DNA of 64,000 nt. Source: Flaccisagitta enflata (lineage: Eukaryota; Chaetognatha; Sagittoidea; Aphragmophora). Made by a program: the position numbers and the translations under genes. Shown here piece after piece: positions 52,633 through 63,057 of this stretch; position 1 is the first letter of the stretch, and the number at the start of each line of letters is the position of its first letter. The stretch covers positions 100,254,001-100,318,000 of the forward strand of contig OZ231127.1 of NCBI GenBank assembly GCA_965153355.1. Direction: 5' to 3'. The notes beneath the pieces were generated by a model, which saw only the letters and a program-made list of their open reading frames with translations, was not told the DNA's origin and did not search any database.

Positions 52633-52774
52633 ACGACGAAAATGTCTAAAAAATTTTACCAGTCGCCATTTTACCACCTCAGAACTTTGTCTAACACAAT
52701 TTTACCACCTACGAAAATGTCTAACATTATGTCTAAAAATGAACAAAAAAGTCATGATATGTCATCAAAAACCA
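52633..52774. other. Short degenerate repeats, no gene
   Basis: ACGAAAATGTCTAA and TTTTACCACCT motifs repeat two to three times. No coding evidence. Confidence 0.5.
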
Positions 52775-53130
52775 TCTTCGCGGTTCGCGGTTCGCACCTT
52801 CCCACTCTCCCCAAGACCAAAACAAAAGTTCGCGGTTCGCAGTTCGCACCTTCTCTCTCTCCTCTACCCTAACACAAAAGTTCGCGGTTCGCAGTTCGCA
52901 CCTTCTTCTCTCCACTGCCCTGACTAAAAGTTCGCGGTTCGCAGTTCGCACCTTCTTTTTCTTTCCATTGCCTTAACTAAAAGTTCGCAGTTCGCGGTTC
53001 GCAGCTCTTACAGATCCAATTTCCTCTGCCCTGACTCAAAATTTCGCGGTTCGCGGATCGCAGCTACCCACTTTCCTGACAACCCAACCTCAGAAGTTCG
53101 CAATTCGCGGTTCGCACCTGTCCATTCATC
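52775..53130 (+). repeat. TTCGCGG minisatellite (about 55-bp unit)
   Basis: Seven or so units each containing GTTCGCGGTTCGCAGTTCGC or a close variant, then CACCTTC and a pyrimidine-rich spacer ending ACTAAAA. CpG-dense in an otherwise CpG-poor neighbourhood. Arg/Ser-rich frames on both strands are repeat artefacts. Confidence 0.9.
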
Positions 53131-53188
53131 TGAATGACCAATCTCAAAACTGCGCACTTCAATGTTCGCACTTCCACCCATTCTGGTC

Positions 53189-53310
53189 GGTCCGTGCTTT
53201 TTCTGGCGTATTTAACGTTTTCTGCATTACCGCTGCTGCCCAAATGCTTGGTTGGCCTTTTATATCACTGGCCCTGCCCACCCGCATGCGGCTTTGGTAG
53301 CTACGATCCA
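53189..53310 (-). repeat. HP-A remnant
   Basis: TTACCGCTGCTGCCCAAATG, GGCCCTGCCCACCCGCATGC and GGTAGCTACGATCC, in the order expected for a minus-strand HP-A without its hairpin and tetranucleotide tract. Confidence 0.5.
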
Positions 53311-53769
53311 AGAGAATATAAAACATTTCTTTCATTTATCTGTATTCCAAATATCTAATATCTAAATATCTAAATAATGCTTGCCCCCATCTGAAGTTTA
53401 TACAACGAATGGTAAAGTAAACTCATCAAATTTTCCATGGGGGGACCGCGACTCCATAACTCGCTAGATCAGTTGGTTTGCGGCCCATTGCCCAAAGTCC
53501 TGTAACATCACTCCCTTTGCAAAACGTTACCAATCAACCATTTTCACCCTGTTAACGATGAATATGAAAACAAGCCCCACCGGGCAACGATGCGTCCGGA
53601 CTGTGTCTTTATGTGTATCGATCATGTGACATACATGGAGAGAGGGATGGACAAACGGGCGGAAGGAACGACTAAGTAGTAAAGGAGGCTCTCAAAACAT
53701 CTAGGTTAACCATTTGTTTCAGTGTAGGATCTAATCATGGCCAAAAACCGCCAAAAATGCAGTTTAAGC
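53311..53769. other. No gene seen
   Basis: Short ATATCTAATATCTAAATATC repeat near 53345 and non-repetitive sequence. No coding signal. Confidence 0.4.
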
Positions 53770-53850
53770 ACAGGCGTTATGGATGGACGGACGGACCGAC
53801 GGACAGACCCTCTTATAGAGATGCGTTCCTGACGGATGCATCTAAAAAGC
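53770..53850 (+). repeat. HP-E 3' end
   Basis: GGATGGACGGACGGACCGAC, AGACCCTCTTATAGA, GATGCG-TTCCTGACG-GATGCATC then TAAAAAG. The stem GATGC/GCATC has an enlarged loop. No 5' end was found. Confidence 0.65.
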
Positions 53851-54115
53851 TGGGCTCCAATCTATGTAAGATGTGACGGCATTATGGTTACGGATAATCT
53901 CAACGAACTATATTATACCTTCCCAACAAGCGCCGGGCAATCCTATGCTTGAAAGTTGATTTTCGGTTAACATTTCTGATTTCTTTGAGTGCTTGAAAAA
54001 AAAAAAAGAGAAAGAAAAAAATCGAAAAAAAAGGAACATTTCTTACGTACATAGAAGTCATTTCTAGGAGTGTTTATCTTTCACATGTTTACAATATGAT
54101 GCGCGATTTGGTACG

Positions 54116-54248
<133 letters not shown>

Positions 54249-54589
54249 ATGTGTATGTGCGTTTGTGTGAGCGTGCGTGTATGTCATTCATTTTTACACG
54301 GTCGTCTATTCATTCAGTCATCCAATAATTCAATTTTAAAAGTTCATTCATATATCATCGAGCCTGCGAGAGACACATATGGGGAGATATGTCACCAGCC
54401 AAAACCCTACCGCGATGGCGCGGCATTTAGAGTTGAGCTATGGAGTGAGAAACACCATCAATCCCTTATCGGAAAAGCAAGATCAGGTTTCAAAGACAAA
54501 AGCTCTATGGGGCTTGAAAAAGATGCCGTGATAGCTTTTGTTGTCCTTCAACCAGATCACAAATTGATTTTTTTCTATTTTATGGAAGG

Positions 54590-54985
<396 letters not shown>

Positions 54986-55043
54986 ATAAAACAAAGTTAA
55001 AAAGAAAGTAAGAAAAAAAAAGAATGACAGAAAGAAAGAAAAA

Positions 55044-55211
55044 ACAAGGCCGGAAACACGGCAGGACAGTCGCAGACGGTTGGGCAGGAGCGGAAATGCA
55101 AAAAAAACACTCACGATTTATAAATGTGAAGGACGGACGGACCGATAGACCAAGGGACCAACCAACCGACCGACACGGCAAGGTGTAGAGTCGCGTGTCT
55201 GCGATTAAAAA
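55044..55211 (+). repeat. HP-F element, complete
   Basis: ACAAGGCCGGAAACACGGCA, GGACAGTCGCAGACGGTTGG, AGGAGCGGAAATGCAAAAAA, CACTCACGATTTATAAATGT, a GGACGGACGGACC..GACCAACCAACC tract, ACACGGCAAGGTGTAGA, GTCGCG-TGTC-TGCGAT then TAAAAA. Five bases of the 5' arm (GTCGCAGAC) match the altered 3' arm (GTCTGCGAT). Confidence 0.85.
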
Positions 55212-56024
55212 GTAAAGTAAGAAAAAGAAGCAAAAAAGAAAAAACAACAAAAAAAAAAAAAAAAAAACAAAAAAAGAATGAAAAAAAAAATATCAATTGA
55301 AAAAAACAAAAATATAGAAAGGGATGAAAAGAAAAGAAAAAAATATATATAAAATAAGGCCAACACCTATAAGTCGCATACGAGACTTACAGGTTGACTT
55401 AGATAGGTTTAAAAGGTATTTGTTATCGTGGCTGAAGTTGAAGATGAGGTGGAAAGGATTAGTCAAATCAGGCCGTAAACGATGCGATAAAGGCTGAAAA
55501 ATTGATCAAAATGAAAAAAATTGATGGAAACAAAATTAGCGTCAGAATCAGCTCTCCGCGTTCTTTCGATTCATGTTAGTTTCAGGTATTTTCTCCAACG
55601 AGAAGTGTGTGTTTAAGTCGATTCTTTCGTTCTTGCATGATTTTCGCCTTACAAAAAAATACAGGGTTTTTGCACCCCGGCTTATTGTATTCCCCTTCAT
55701 TTTTTCTTTCGATCCATATTTTTACTTTTTTTCTATTCCTTGCCCCACGTTGACACGAGCAGTTTCTGTTTAGCCATCTTTGTGGGTAAGATTCACTTTT
55801 TCGCTTCCATTCTTCGTTCGTATTTTTATTTCCAACAAACGCAACCAAACCAAGCATTTCGTTTTTCTCTGTTCGCGGTTTGAGCGTTCTGTTTTACAAT
55901 GAATGTAAAATGACTTAAATCCGGCGTAGAATAAAAATGAAAAAAAGGAAAATCATTAATTTTTTTCGCTCTTTCGAATGAAGCAGACTATTTTAATGCA
56001 AAATTATGTCTTCCCTGTCATAAT

Positions 56025-56090
<66 letters not shown>

Positions 56091-56244
56091 AATAAATGCA
56101 CACATGAGTTTGATAGCATTCATGAATCCATTAGCAAACAAATTCTCAACAGCTGACTAGTAATGCTGTTTAGCCCGTGGCTTTTGCCTGCTTCGCAGCT
56201 ACGAACCCCATTTTCAAATTCAATTTTTCTCGAAGACTTCATTC
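55212..56244. other. A-rich DNA, HP-B 5' end, (GA)n; no gene
   Basis: A-rich simple sequence at 55212-55350, an HP-B start (AAGGCCAACACCTATAAGTC-GCATACG) at 55354-55385 without its 3' end, and a GA array at 56028-56090. Short ORFs at 55573-55857 lack recognisable domains. Confidence 0.5.
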
Positions 56245-56619
56245 ATGGCAAGCGGAAACTTAATTGAGAATGCAGTCGGAGGGGAGGAGGAGGAAGAGGA
56301 GGAGGAGGAGGAGGAGGAGGAGGAGGAGGAGGAGGAGGAGGAGAAGCTGTTTTACTACGTCCCATACATACACAACGGCTTCGTACTTGATCATCTTGCC
56401 AAACACAACAATACGGCTACCGCACAAATGTTGTTCGAGCTTCCACTTTGTTGTCACGACGATCGAAAAGCATTATCAAAATCTGTGTCAGAGCTCAAAG
56501 CCAAGCGAAGGGACTTAATGAGACAGAAGTCCATATCTACGGAAGACGCAAACATTTTTCAGCGATTTCTCGATGCCGAGTTTGTCTTTCCAGTCCCCTC
56601 AACAACTCAGAGGTTTTGA
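56245..56619 (+). CDS. N-terminal exon candidate of the transposase-like gene
   Basis: ATG-initiated frame: MASGNLIENAVGG, a run of about 20 Glu encoded by a GAG microsatellite (56283-56342), then KLFYYVPYIHNGFVLDHLAK, ELPLCCHDDRKALSKSVSEL and EDANIFQRFLDAEFVFPVPS. After the Glu run the composition looks like real protein. It lies 230 bp upstream of the coiled-coil exon on the same strand, with a possible donor AG|GTTTTG at 56612. No family recognised; linkage to the next exon is inference. Confidence 0.5.
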   Translation: MASGNLIENAVGGEEEEEEEEEEEEEEEEEEEEKLFYYVPYIHNGFVLDHLAKHNNTATAQMLFELPLCCHDDRKALSKSVSELKAKRRDLMRQKSISTEDANIFQRFLDAEFVFPVPSTTQRF

Positions 56620-56843
56620 GAATTACAAAAATATTGTGCCAATATCAAGAATGACAATGACAAACAAAATGACGATGATGACAAAAAAAAATGACATAAC
56701 ATGAAGATGAAATGACTGACCATATCCTGCTTCGTCATCAATTTTACAACATTAATAAAATTGCTTAGTCATGATGGACATTAGCAATAATGATTTGCAT
56801 TACATGTGAATGATTTTCGAGGCCTGTCCATGATCGCGGACCT

Positions 56844-57515
56844 GTGGGTCGCCTCGAAGATAACGAAACATTCAAAGCTGCTGCGGTCCATTTCGCATCG
56901 GAGGCGGAAGAGGCTAAATCCAAGGTCGCGGAAGCAAAGGAGGAAGTAGCTGGAATGAAGAGAAAACTCAAAGAGGGTGAAAAGGAGAACAAGAAGTTGA
57001 CGAAGCAACTGAAAGAAGGGGAAAAGAAAGCGACTAAAGAGGCTGAAAAATTACAGACCCTGAAGGAGGAAAAGAAGAAAGAACATGACCAGCTCATCTA
57101 TCACAAAGGTCTGACGGGGAAAGCGAATAGGTCCTCCAAGAAAGCGGAAGATGCGGAAGCGGAACTACTTCGTCGCCAACTCGATGATGAAATTCGGAAA
57201 AACGTTGCACTTTTGACGGAGATCCAGATGTTGCGCGGTGTTTTGGAGGAGAAGGAAGAGGACATAGAGAAACTGGAGGAGGAGCAAGAGGTGGAAGTTG
57301 AGATGATGGACCCAAATGATCGCCGGCAATACAAACCGGAAGTCGTCGAGTGGGTTTGGGAATTGTTTCGAGCAAATGTCGCCCATCACCAAGTTCCGGA
57401 AGTGATGAAGTCTAGCTTTAAGTTTTTCGGAAAACGCGCTGGTCAGATTCCTTCAGTCCCAATCATCAACGACATGGCAACTTCTTGTTTGCCAGCCAGT
57501 CAGAAGCATTTGGAG
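56844..57515 (+). CDS. Transposase-like gene, coiled-coil exon
   Basis: Open in phase 0 to a donor TTGGAG|GTATAT at 57515/57516. First about 150 codons: heptad-rich Lys/Glu/Ala coiled coil (AEEAKSKVAEAKEEVAGMKR, KENKKLTKQLKEGEKKATKE, VALLTEIQMLRGVLEEKEED). Then a compact domain: YKPEVVEWVWELFRANVAHH, KSSFKFFGKRAGQIPSVPII and LPASQKHLE. In transposase relatives a similar segment precedes the first catalytic Asp. The exon start upstream of 56844 is not fixed. Confidence 0.7.
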
Positions 57516-57600
57516 GTATATAATGCTTGGTCACTCACTTTTTCTTAATCATTTTTTTTTTTTCATTATAATCATGGTTATATTTACCGCCATGATATCT

Positions 57601-57730
57601 TTCGTCTCTGTCGCTCTGTCTCTCTCTCTGTCTCTCTCTGTCTCTCTCTCTCTCTCTGTCTCTCTCTCTGTCTCTCTCTCTGTCTCTCTGTCTCTCTCTC
57701 TGTCTCTCTCTCTGTCTCTCTCTCTGTCTC

Positions 57731-57774
<44 letters not shown>

Positions 57775-57775
57775 G
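57601..57775 (+). repeat. (TC)n microsatellite acting as splice pyrimidine tract
   Basis: TCTCTCTG-type then pure TC array running directly into TCTAG|GTTCTC at 57775/57776, the acceptor of the next exon. The Ser/Leu frame across it is an artefact. Confidence 0.9.
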
Positions 57776-57838
57776 GTTCTCGCATCGTCATCCGGCAACA
57801 CCTTTCAAACTGATGAGACTTCCAAACTTGGGAAGAAG
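57776..57838 (+). CDS. Transposase-like gene, 63-bp exon with first catalytic Asp
   Basis: 21 codons, phase 0 on both sides: VLASSSGNTFQTDETSKLGK K. Acceptor TCTCTAG, donor GAAG|GTGTGT. TDETSKLG matches the TDGTSKFG block that carries the first Asp in the related animal transposase-like proteins I recall; that identification is by memory of the pattern only. Confidence 0.65.
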
Positions 57839-57854
57839 GTGTGTGGGGGGGGGG

Positions 57855-57920
<66 letters not shown>

Positions 57921-57989
57921 CAGGCAATAAGCGGCATATAAAAACCGTGAAGTGTTTTTGTTTTCTTCTCAATGCTATCATAATCTCAG
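57839..57989 (+). repeat. Short intron filled by G-run and (GA)n
   Basis: 151-bp intron with donor GTGTGTGG, a run of about 12 G, a GA array at 57860-57915, and acceptor AATCTCAG. The array takes over a third of the intron. Confidence 0.8.
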
Positions 57990-59762
57990 AAAATGGCGTA
58001 TTGTATGACGAAGGATGACGGTAGTGAATGGCTAACGGCGTTGCGTGACATCCCTTCCAAATCCGCGGAAGACTCCCTAAAAACTTGGCTCGAAATAGTG
58101 GAGGACTTGAACGCCCGCAACGCAGCTTGACAAACGACAAACGGAAGCAGCAAAAAAGTTGGCGTTGGGACGAGGCTTTTGCGATCGATTGGTCACAGAA
58201 TGTCAGACCATGCTACCACCGAGGTCAAATTCAATCAGTTGCTTGAAGCATACATCAATGACGTCTTGCCGCTTATCGAAGCAGCGGACAACGAGCTCCA
58301 GGAGGAGGAGGAGGAGTTGGAGGAGGAAGACAAACAGATCGTTGTCCGCATAAACAACTTCTTTTGCGGCTTGCACAGTCTCGTGCATTACGCCGATATT
58401 GCCAACAAAGCCGCGCTCAAAGCAGAAATAACCTTTTTTGGTTCCAAGGATGAAATCCCGGCGTTGAACTCTACTTTCCGGAAAGTTGGCGAATCCGGCG
58501 CCGCACGTACCGTTCGCGAAATTTGCAAAGCAACGAGTCGCGGCGGGAATGAGCAGTCCGGGGTTTATGATAAAGCGATTACCTACTTTGGACCGATTCT
58601 CAAGGAAGAATTCGACGCGCAAACTCTCCCTTTTACCCCTTATCTACGCAACCGCTTTTCTATCCTTTTTCATAATTGCTCAGCGATTTACTGTCTGTAT
58701 GACCACCTTGTCGACTTCTACACTTTTCATCAGAGCAACCAACTTCTTCAGAGCGTCCTTTCCAATCTCAAGCAGCCACAATTCATCAAGGGGATCCATG
58801 CAATTGCGGTTTTGTCAAAAAAAAATCATGGCGCCATTTTTCAACTTGATCGAGGATCGCAATGTCGACATGACGGAAATGAATCGTTTCTATGCCAAGT
58901 TGCTCCACTTTTTTGAGGAAGCATCGAAGGATCCTTCCATTCTGCTCTACGGCGACTCTCCGTTCGAGGAGAAGTATTTGCGAAAAGACAAATGGTGGGA
59001 GAAAGTTTTCAAGCCCGACCCTCGATTTGACGCCGACACTCTCACTACTTTGGGAGTCATACTTCCCGCCATGGCAATTTACACCAAAAAGAATTTCGTT
59101 GATCATCTTCCAGGTGGAAAATATGCCGACATTCAAAAGGAAGAAGTCAAGGGTGTGCCAAAGCACAACAAACTCTGTGAGCGTGTTTTGGAATGTGGGA
59201 CTATGCAAAGCGCTACAGCCCAAACAAAAGCGAGCTCGTCATCGAGGCAAAACTATGCTTTGTGTTTAACAAAACGGCAGATTGGCTGAACAGCCTCGAT
59301 GATGAAGCCAAGAAGCAAATCATCTTGCAATCGCGACAGGAAACAGGCGCCGTTCGAGCCAAGTTCAAAGAGCGACAAGCCATTTTGCGTCAAAGGGCAG
59401 AGGAGGAGATGGAGCAAAAGAAGAACGAGGCCCTGAAGAAGGAGCGACAGCAATTGGCTGAAATCGACTCACTGACTGACAAGGTGAAGGATTTGGGTGG
59501 ACTTTGGAAGACAGGAGCTCAGGTCGTAAAGGAACTTGGGAAGGTGAAAAAGGGTTCACGAGGAGGAAAGGGAAAGTTGATTGAAGCAATCAAGGTCCAA
59601 CTATCATATCGGCGCAAAGTCTACCGTCAGCAGCTGTCTGATGCAAAGCCATGGAACTTCAGCGAAAATGGTCACATCCTCACTCTCGAAGAATTGACCT
59701 CTCGCCTGAAGATAATAATCAGCGAACATGTGCCTGCTGAATCAGAGATAGAAGGAAATTGA
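57990..59762 (+). pseudogene. DDE (RNase H-fold) transposase-like protein, frameshifted
   Basis: Starts KMAYCMTKDDGSEWLTALRD, stop at 58128. It continues in other frames: RSIGHRMSDHATTEVKFNQL (second Asp in MSD), acidic LQEEEEELEEED, INNFFCGLHSLVHYADIANK (a C-x2-H motif known after the second Asp in several DDE transposase groups), FILKEEFDAQ..YLRNRFSI.., FFNLIEDRNVDMTEMNRFYA, TTLGVILPAMAIYTKKNFVD and HNKLCERV (likely the catalytic Glu). After a shift: WDYAKRYSPNKSELVIEAKL, FNKTADWLNSLDDEAKK, then a Lys/Glu-rich tail to the stop at 59760-59762. Frame changes lie near 58125, 58170, 58820 (A9 run) and 59187 (T run). Decayed element or consensus errors at homopolymers. Confidence 0.7.
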
Positions 59763-60534
59763 ACAATGACGCGAGTCGAAACATTTACGCGATTTAAAAC
59801 ATTACTGCAAGTCGGAACATTACTGCGAGTTCACTATGATGTCACCAAAGGAGGTCCTCCAGAATCCACGGTTTTGTACTTGGCAATGTAAAAGATATAT
59901 CCTCAGTATCGTTAGACAACACCTATTCACCATGCAAGAGCTCATGTAGCTATATGAGATACATGCCGCGGACTAGGCCCAAGTCAAGATTTTACGTCAC
60001 TTTCCTTATCCCGTTATACCTCAATGCGAACACGCTTCACAACGAAATCTAGTGGTATATAGCTTACTTTTTGCGCTTGTTATCATGAACCATCGCTTGC
60101 TTTTCAAACACGTCAAGAAGTATTTTTTCCTGAAATCGTTGCCATCTGCTACTGAGCCGATCCGGGCCGACGATGCGTTCATCTTCGTTGACAAGCCTTT
60201 AATATCCTTTGTATGATGTTTAGACGACATTTCCCGGATAGGTCCGACTTTTTGATTGCTGATTTTGTTTTTCTTTTTATTTCTCACAGCCTGTTTTCGC
60301 TCGATTTAATCGCAGTTAAATTCTAGAATGTCTAAAAACCATTTTCTTGCGATTACTTTACCAGACGCTGACAATTTTGGGCTGTTCATCATTGACTAAC
60401 GCTGAGTTAAATCTGTGTCGATCGCTACCTTAATGCTGAGTGAAAGTGCTGGTCCCATTTCAACCAACCGATAGAATGAGTTAAAAGGACGTTTATTCGC
60501 TATTTCCAGACTTACACGGGTATACAGGAAAGAA
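59763..60534. other. No gene recognised
   Basis: Downstream of the transposase-like gene. Small frames (for example the minus frame at 60021-60287) have no recognisable domain. No terminal inverted repeat of the upstream gene was found by eye. Confidence 0.4.
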
Positions 60535-60578
60535 AGAAAGGGAGAGAAAGGGAGAGAGAGAGAGAGAGAAAGAGAGAA

Positions 60579-60656
<78 letters not shown>

Positions 60657-60696
60657 GTGGTAGTTATCAAGCAACGATCAAGTATATGTTATCTCG

Positions 60697-60740
<44 letters not shown>

Positions 60741-60742
60741 CG
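60535..60742. repeat. (GA)n and (GT)n microsatellites
   Basis: GA array about 60550-60654 with AAAGGGAGAG interruptions, and a GT array at 60701-60739 followed by CGCGCGCG-like TTCGCGCGCGTGTG. Confidence 0.95.
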
Positions 60743-60800
60743 CGCGCGTGTGCACACATGTGCGCGTGCTCCTTTTTCTTTTTCTTTCATTTATACTTCT

Positions 60801-60978
60801 TTTTAGATGCGGACACATAACTCTATAAGAGGCTTTGTCCGTCCGTCCATTCGTCGGTCCGTCAGCACGAGTCTAAAAGTGGGAATACTAGCGTTTTAGA
60901 ATATTTTTAATTGTGGACAGTTGCATTTCCGCCCCTGCCAACCCATCCGCAACTGATGGCCGTGTATCCGGCCTTGTT
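60801..60978 (-). repeat. HP-C/E hybrid element, reverse
   Basis: Minus strand: ACAAGGCCGGATACACGGCC, CAGTTGCGGATGGGTTGGCA, a GACCGACGAATGGACGGACG tract, ACAAAGCCTCTTATAGA, GTTATG-TGTC-CGCATC then TAAAAA. The right arm is E-type, the left decayed C-type: the reciprocal of the hybrid at 49137. Confidence 0.8.
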
Positions 60979-60998
60979 CTTTTGCTTCTCCCTTTCTT

Positions 60999-61060
60999 TT
61001 TTAGTCGCGGACACTATAAGCCACTTTTTGTTCGTTTGTTGGTTGGCCCTTTTTGTACAG
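60999..61060 (-). repeat. HP-F/C hairpin end, truncated
   Basis: TTTTTTAGTCGCGGACACTA and TAAGCCACTTTTTGTTCG, then a short GTTTGTTGGTTGG tract. It is the 3' end only, read on the minus strand; 5' parts are missing. Confidence 0.6.
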
Positions 61061-61480
61061 TCGCCCAATGTTGTCAAGTCGCTCCAGTTGGCCAATTTAG
61101 TGGACACTGCATGGCCTAACGCTAGTTACTCGGAAAAAATGCCACAGCATATAGACCCATACTGGGTGATAGTATGGACCCTCCCCATCACATCCATACC
61201 AAGAACTAAATGTTCTACTGGGAAATTAGGTCAAAATAGCCTAATATGGTCATTTTTAAGGTCATTTTGGTTTTTTCAATGTAATTTGAGCCTTTTTTTT
61301 GCATGACTGTTGTTTTTTTTCCAAAATTGATGCAAAAAAGTATTTTCCTTCCTGTGAATACATGCTGGGTGAAAACGTGATGAAAAACCGGTCAAATTGA
61401 CCTAATTTGGCCACATTTGAGGCATTTTCCAAGGCCATGTTCCATTTTAAAAAAGTAAGAGATTCAAAAACCAAACCAAA
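61061..61480. other. No gene seen
   Basis: AT-rich DNA with internal similarity (ACCCATACTGGGTGATAGTA at 61147; ATACATGCTGGGTGAAAACG at 61359; CAAAATAGCCTAATATGGTCA / CAAATTGACCTAATTTGGCCA). No coding. Confidence 0.4.
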
Positions 61481-61671
61481 TTTTTAGTTGCGGACACCGG
61501 ACTCTACACCTTGCCGTGTTGGTTGGTCGGTCCATCTGTTGGTTAGTCCGTCCGTCAGTCCTTCCGTCAGTCGGTCTGTCTTCTCATCTGTTACATTTTT
61601 GAATACTGAGCGTTTTATTGCATTACTGCTCCTACCCAACCATCTGCGACTGGATTGCCATGTATCCAGAC
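61481..61671 (-). repeat. HP-F element, reverse
   Basis: Minus strand from about 61671: TCTGGATACATGGCAATCCA-GTCGCAGATGGTTGGGTAGG-AGCAGTAATGCAATAAAAC, CAAAAATGTAACAGATG, a tetranucleotide tract, ACACGGCAAGGTGTAGAG, then TCCGGTGTCCGCAAC and TAAAAA. The ACAAGGCC start is lost. Confidence 0.75.
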
Positions 61672-62030
61672 AGTCTCCTCGGGGTGTGATTCTATTGGAT
61701 GAATATATTTCCGGCTAGAAAAGCCAAGATTTCAGGCAAAAAAGACATATTTTGGCCAAATACAGATATTTTACCATCCTTAAAAGTCTTTACAGGAGGC
61801 AAGAAAATTTGATAACTTAATATCAGTTTATTTCTCTTGGATATGAGCCTTGTGACATTGGGGATGCACATGCGGCTTTAACCACCAAAATCCTGGCCAA
61901 GATGAGCAGATATGGCCAGAATTCAGGCAATTTTTTGATTCTTCAAGCCCTTTCAAGGAGTATATGACCTTAGAAAAATTAACTTTTTAGTTCTTTGAAT
62001 TCTGTCATTTAGTCAGTTGCATGTAATCAA
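61672..62030. other. No gene seen
   Basis: AT-rich DNA with weak similarity between GGCCAAATACAGATATTTTA (61754) and GGCCAAGATGAGCAGATATGG (61894). No ORF. Confidence 0.4.
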
Positions 62031-62145
62031 ACAAGGCCAGATACACGGCTACCCTAGTCACGTGTGGGCGTGCAAGGGCAGTGATAGAGATGGTCGCTGG
62101 GGAATTTGGGCAGGAGCAGTGTGCTCTAAATGCTCAAAAATGCCA
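62031..62145 (+). repeat. HP-A element, 3' end lost
   Basis: ACAAGGCCAGATACACGGCT-ACCCTAGTCACGTGTGGGCG, AGGGCAGTGATAGAG, AATTTGGGCAGGAGCAGTGT. It is truncated by the MS element that follows at about 62160. Confidence 0.75.
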
Positions 62146-62159
62146 AAATTGTAAAATAG

Positions 62160-62485
62160 TCAAAAAAGCGTAAGATGGTCAGCGGTACCCATTGCCCCTA
62201 TGTCAGTATATATATGTAGGTGTGTGATGGTGAAAGGAGCAGCGGACCCGAAGGGGCCAATGACCTAGGCTTGGTAAGTTTTGAAGCTCTAGGATTGAAT
62301 TTGAGCATCAATAATGAGATTTGAGCCTCAAGGCTGTGATTTGAGCCTCGAGGCTGGAATTTAAGGCTTTAGGCATGGATTTGAGCCTTGAGGCTGGGAT
62401 TTGAGCCTCAAGACTGAGATATTGAGCTTTGAGGTTTGGATTTGAGCCTTGATGCTAGGATTTGGGCCTTGAGGCTAGGATTTGG
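62160..62485. repeat. MS element, right end missing
   Basis: GTCAAAAAAGCGTAAGATGG-TCAGCGGTACCC, AGCAGCGGACCCGAAGGGGC-CAATGACCTAGGC, then an array of GGCTGGGATTTGAGCCTCAA type from 62290 to 62485. No right arm before an AAC tract. Confidence 0.75.
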
Positions 62486-62606
62486 AAGAAACAGCAAGAA
62501 CAACAACAACAACAACAATAAGTCTCAACTTTGCACTCCATTTGTCTATCTGTTTTCTGTCTGTGTGTGTGTGTGGGTGTCTGTGTGTGTGTGTGGGTGT
62601 CTGTCT

Positions 62607-62641
<35 letters not shown>

Positions 62642-63057
62642 GTTATTTTGGACAGTTGCTTTGACACAAGCCTCTTAAGTGTCAACTTTGCACTCCGTTT
62701 GTCTATTTCTGTCAGTCTGTGTTTGTGTGGTTGTCTGTGTCTGTCTGTCTCTGTCTGTCTCTCTCTCTCTTGATGTACAGATTTTTGATGCTGTTGTTGT
62801 TGCAGTTTATGTTGATATTAACATAGGGTGGCTTGAAGGTCAACACCAAGTAGATTCGCTAACATTGATTGCGCTATCCTTAACCACTCAAAGACAACAC
62901 TTTGCGATTTATTGTTAAGTTGCTTTCTAATGTCAGATTGAATTAATGTTAATGAAATGTATTTGGTTGAAAATATTTTGGCTGTGGAGTGAAGTTTATT
63001 CTCCTCTCTTCTCATTATTTCTCTAGTATTCAGGTAACGAATTTGCATTTAGAACCA
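62486..63057 (+). repeat. Simple repeats (AAC, GT/GTGG, CT); no gene
   Basis: AACAACAAC at 62498-62518, TGTGTGTGGGTGTC units at 62562-62605, CT arrays at 62611-62639 and 62758-62771. CTCTCAG|GTTATT at 62641 resembles an acceptor but no exon is recognised. Near-duplicate GTGTCAACTTTGCACTCCGT and TCTCAACTTTGCACTCCATT flank the first set. Confidence 0.7.

Noticed and set aside
60021-60287. 88-codon Lys-rich minus-strand frame
   Set aside because: No domain or repeat-family match recognised; most likely chance.
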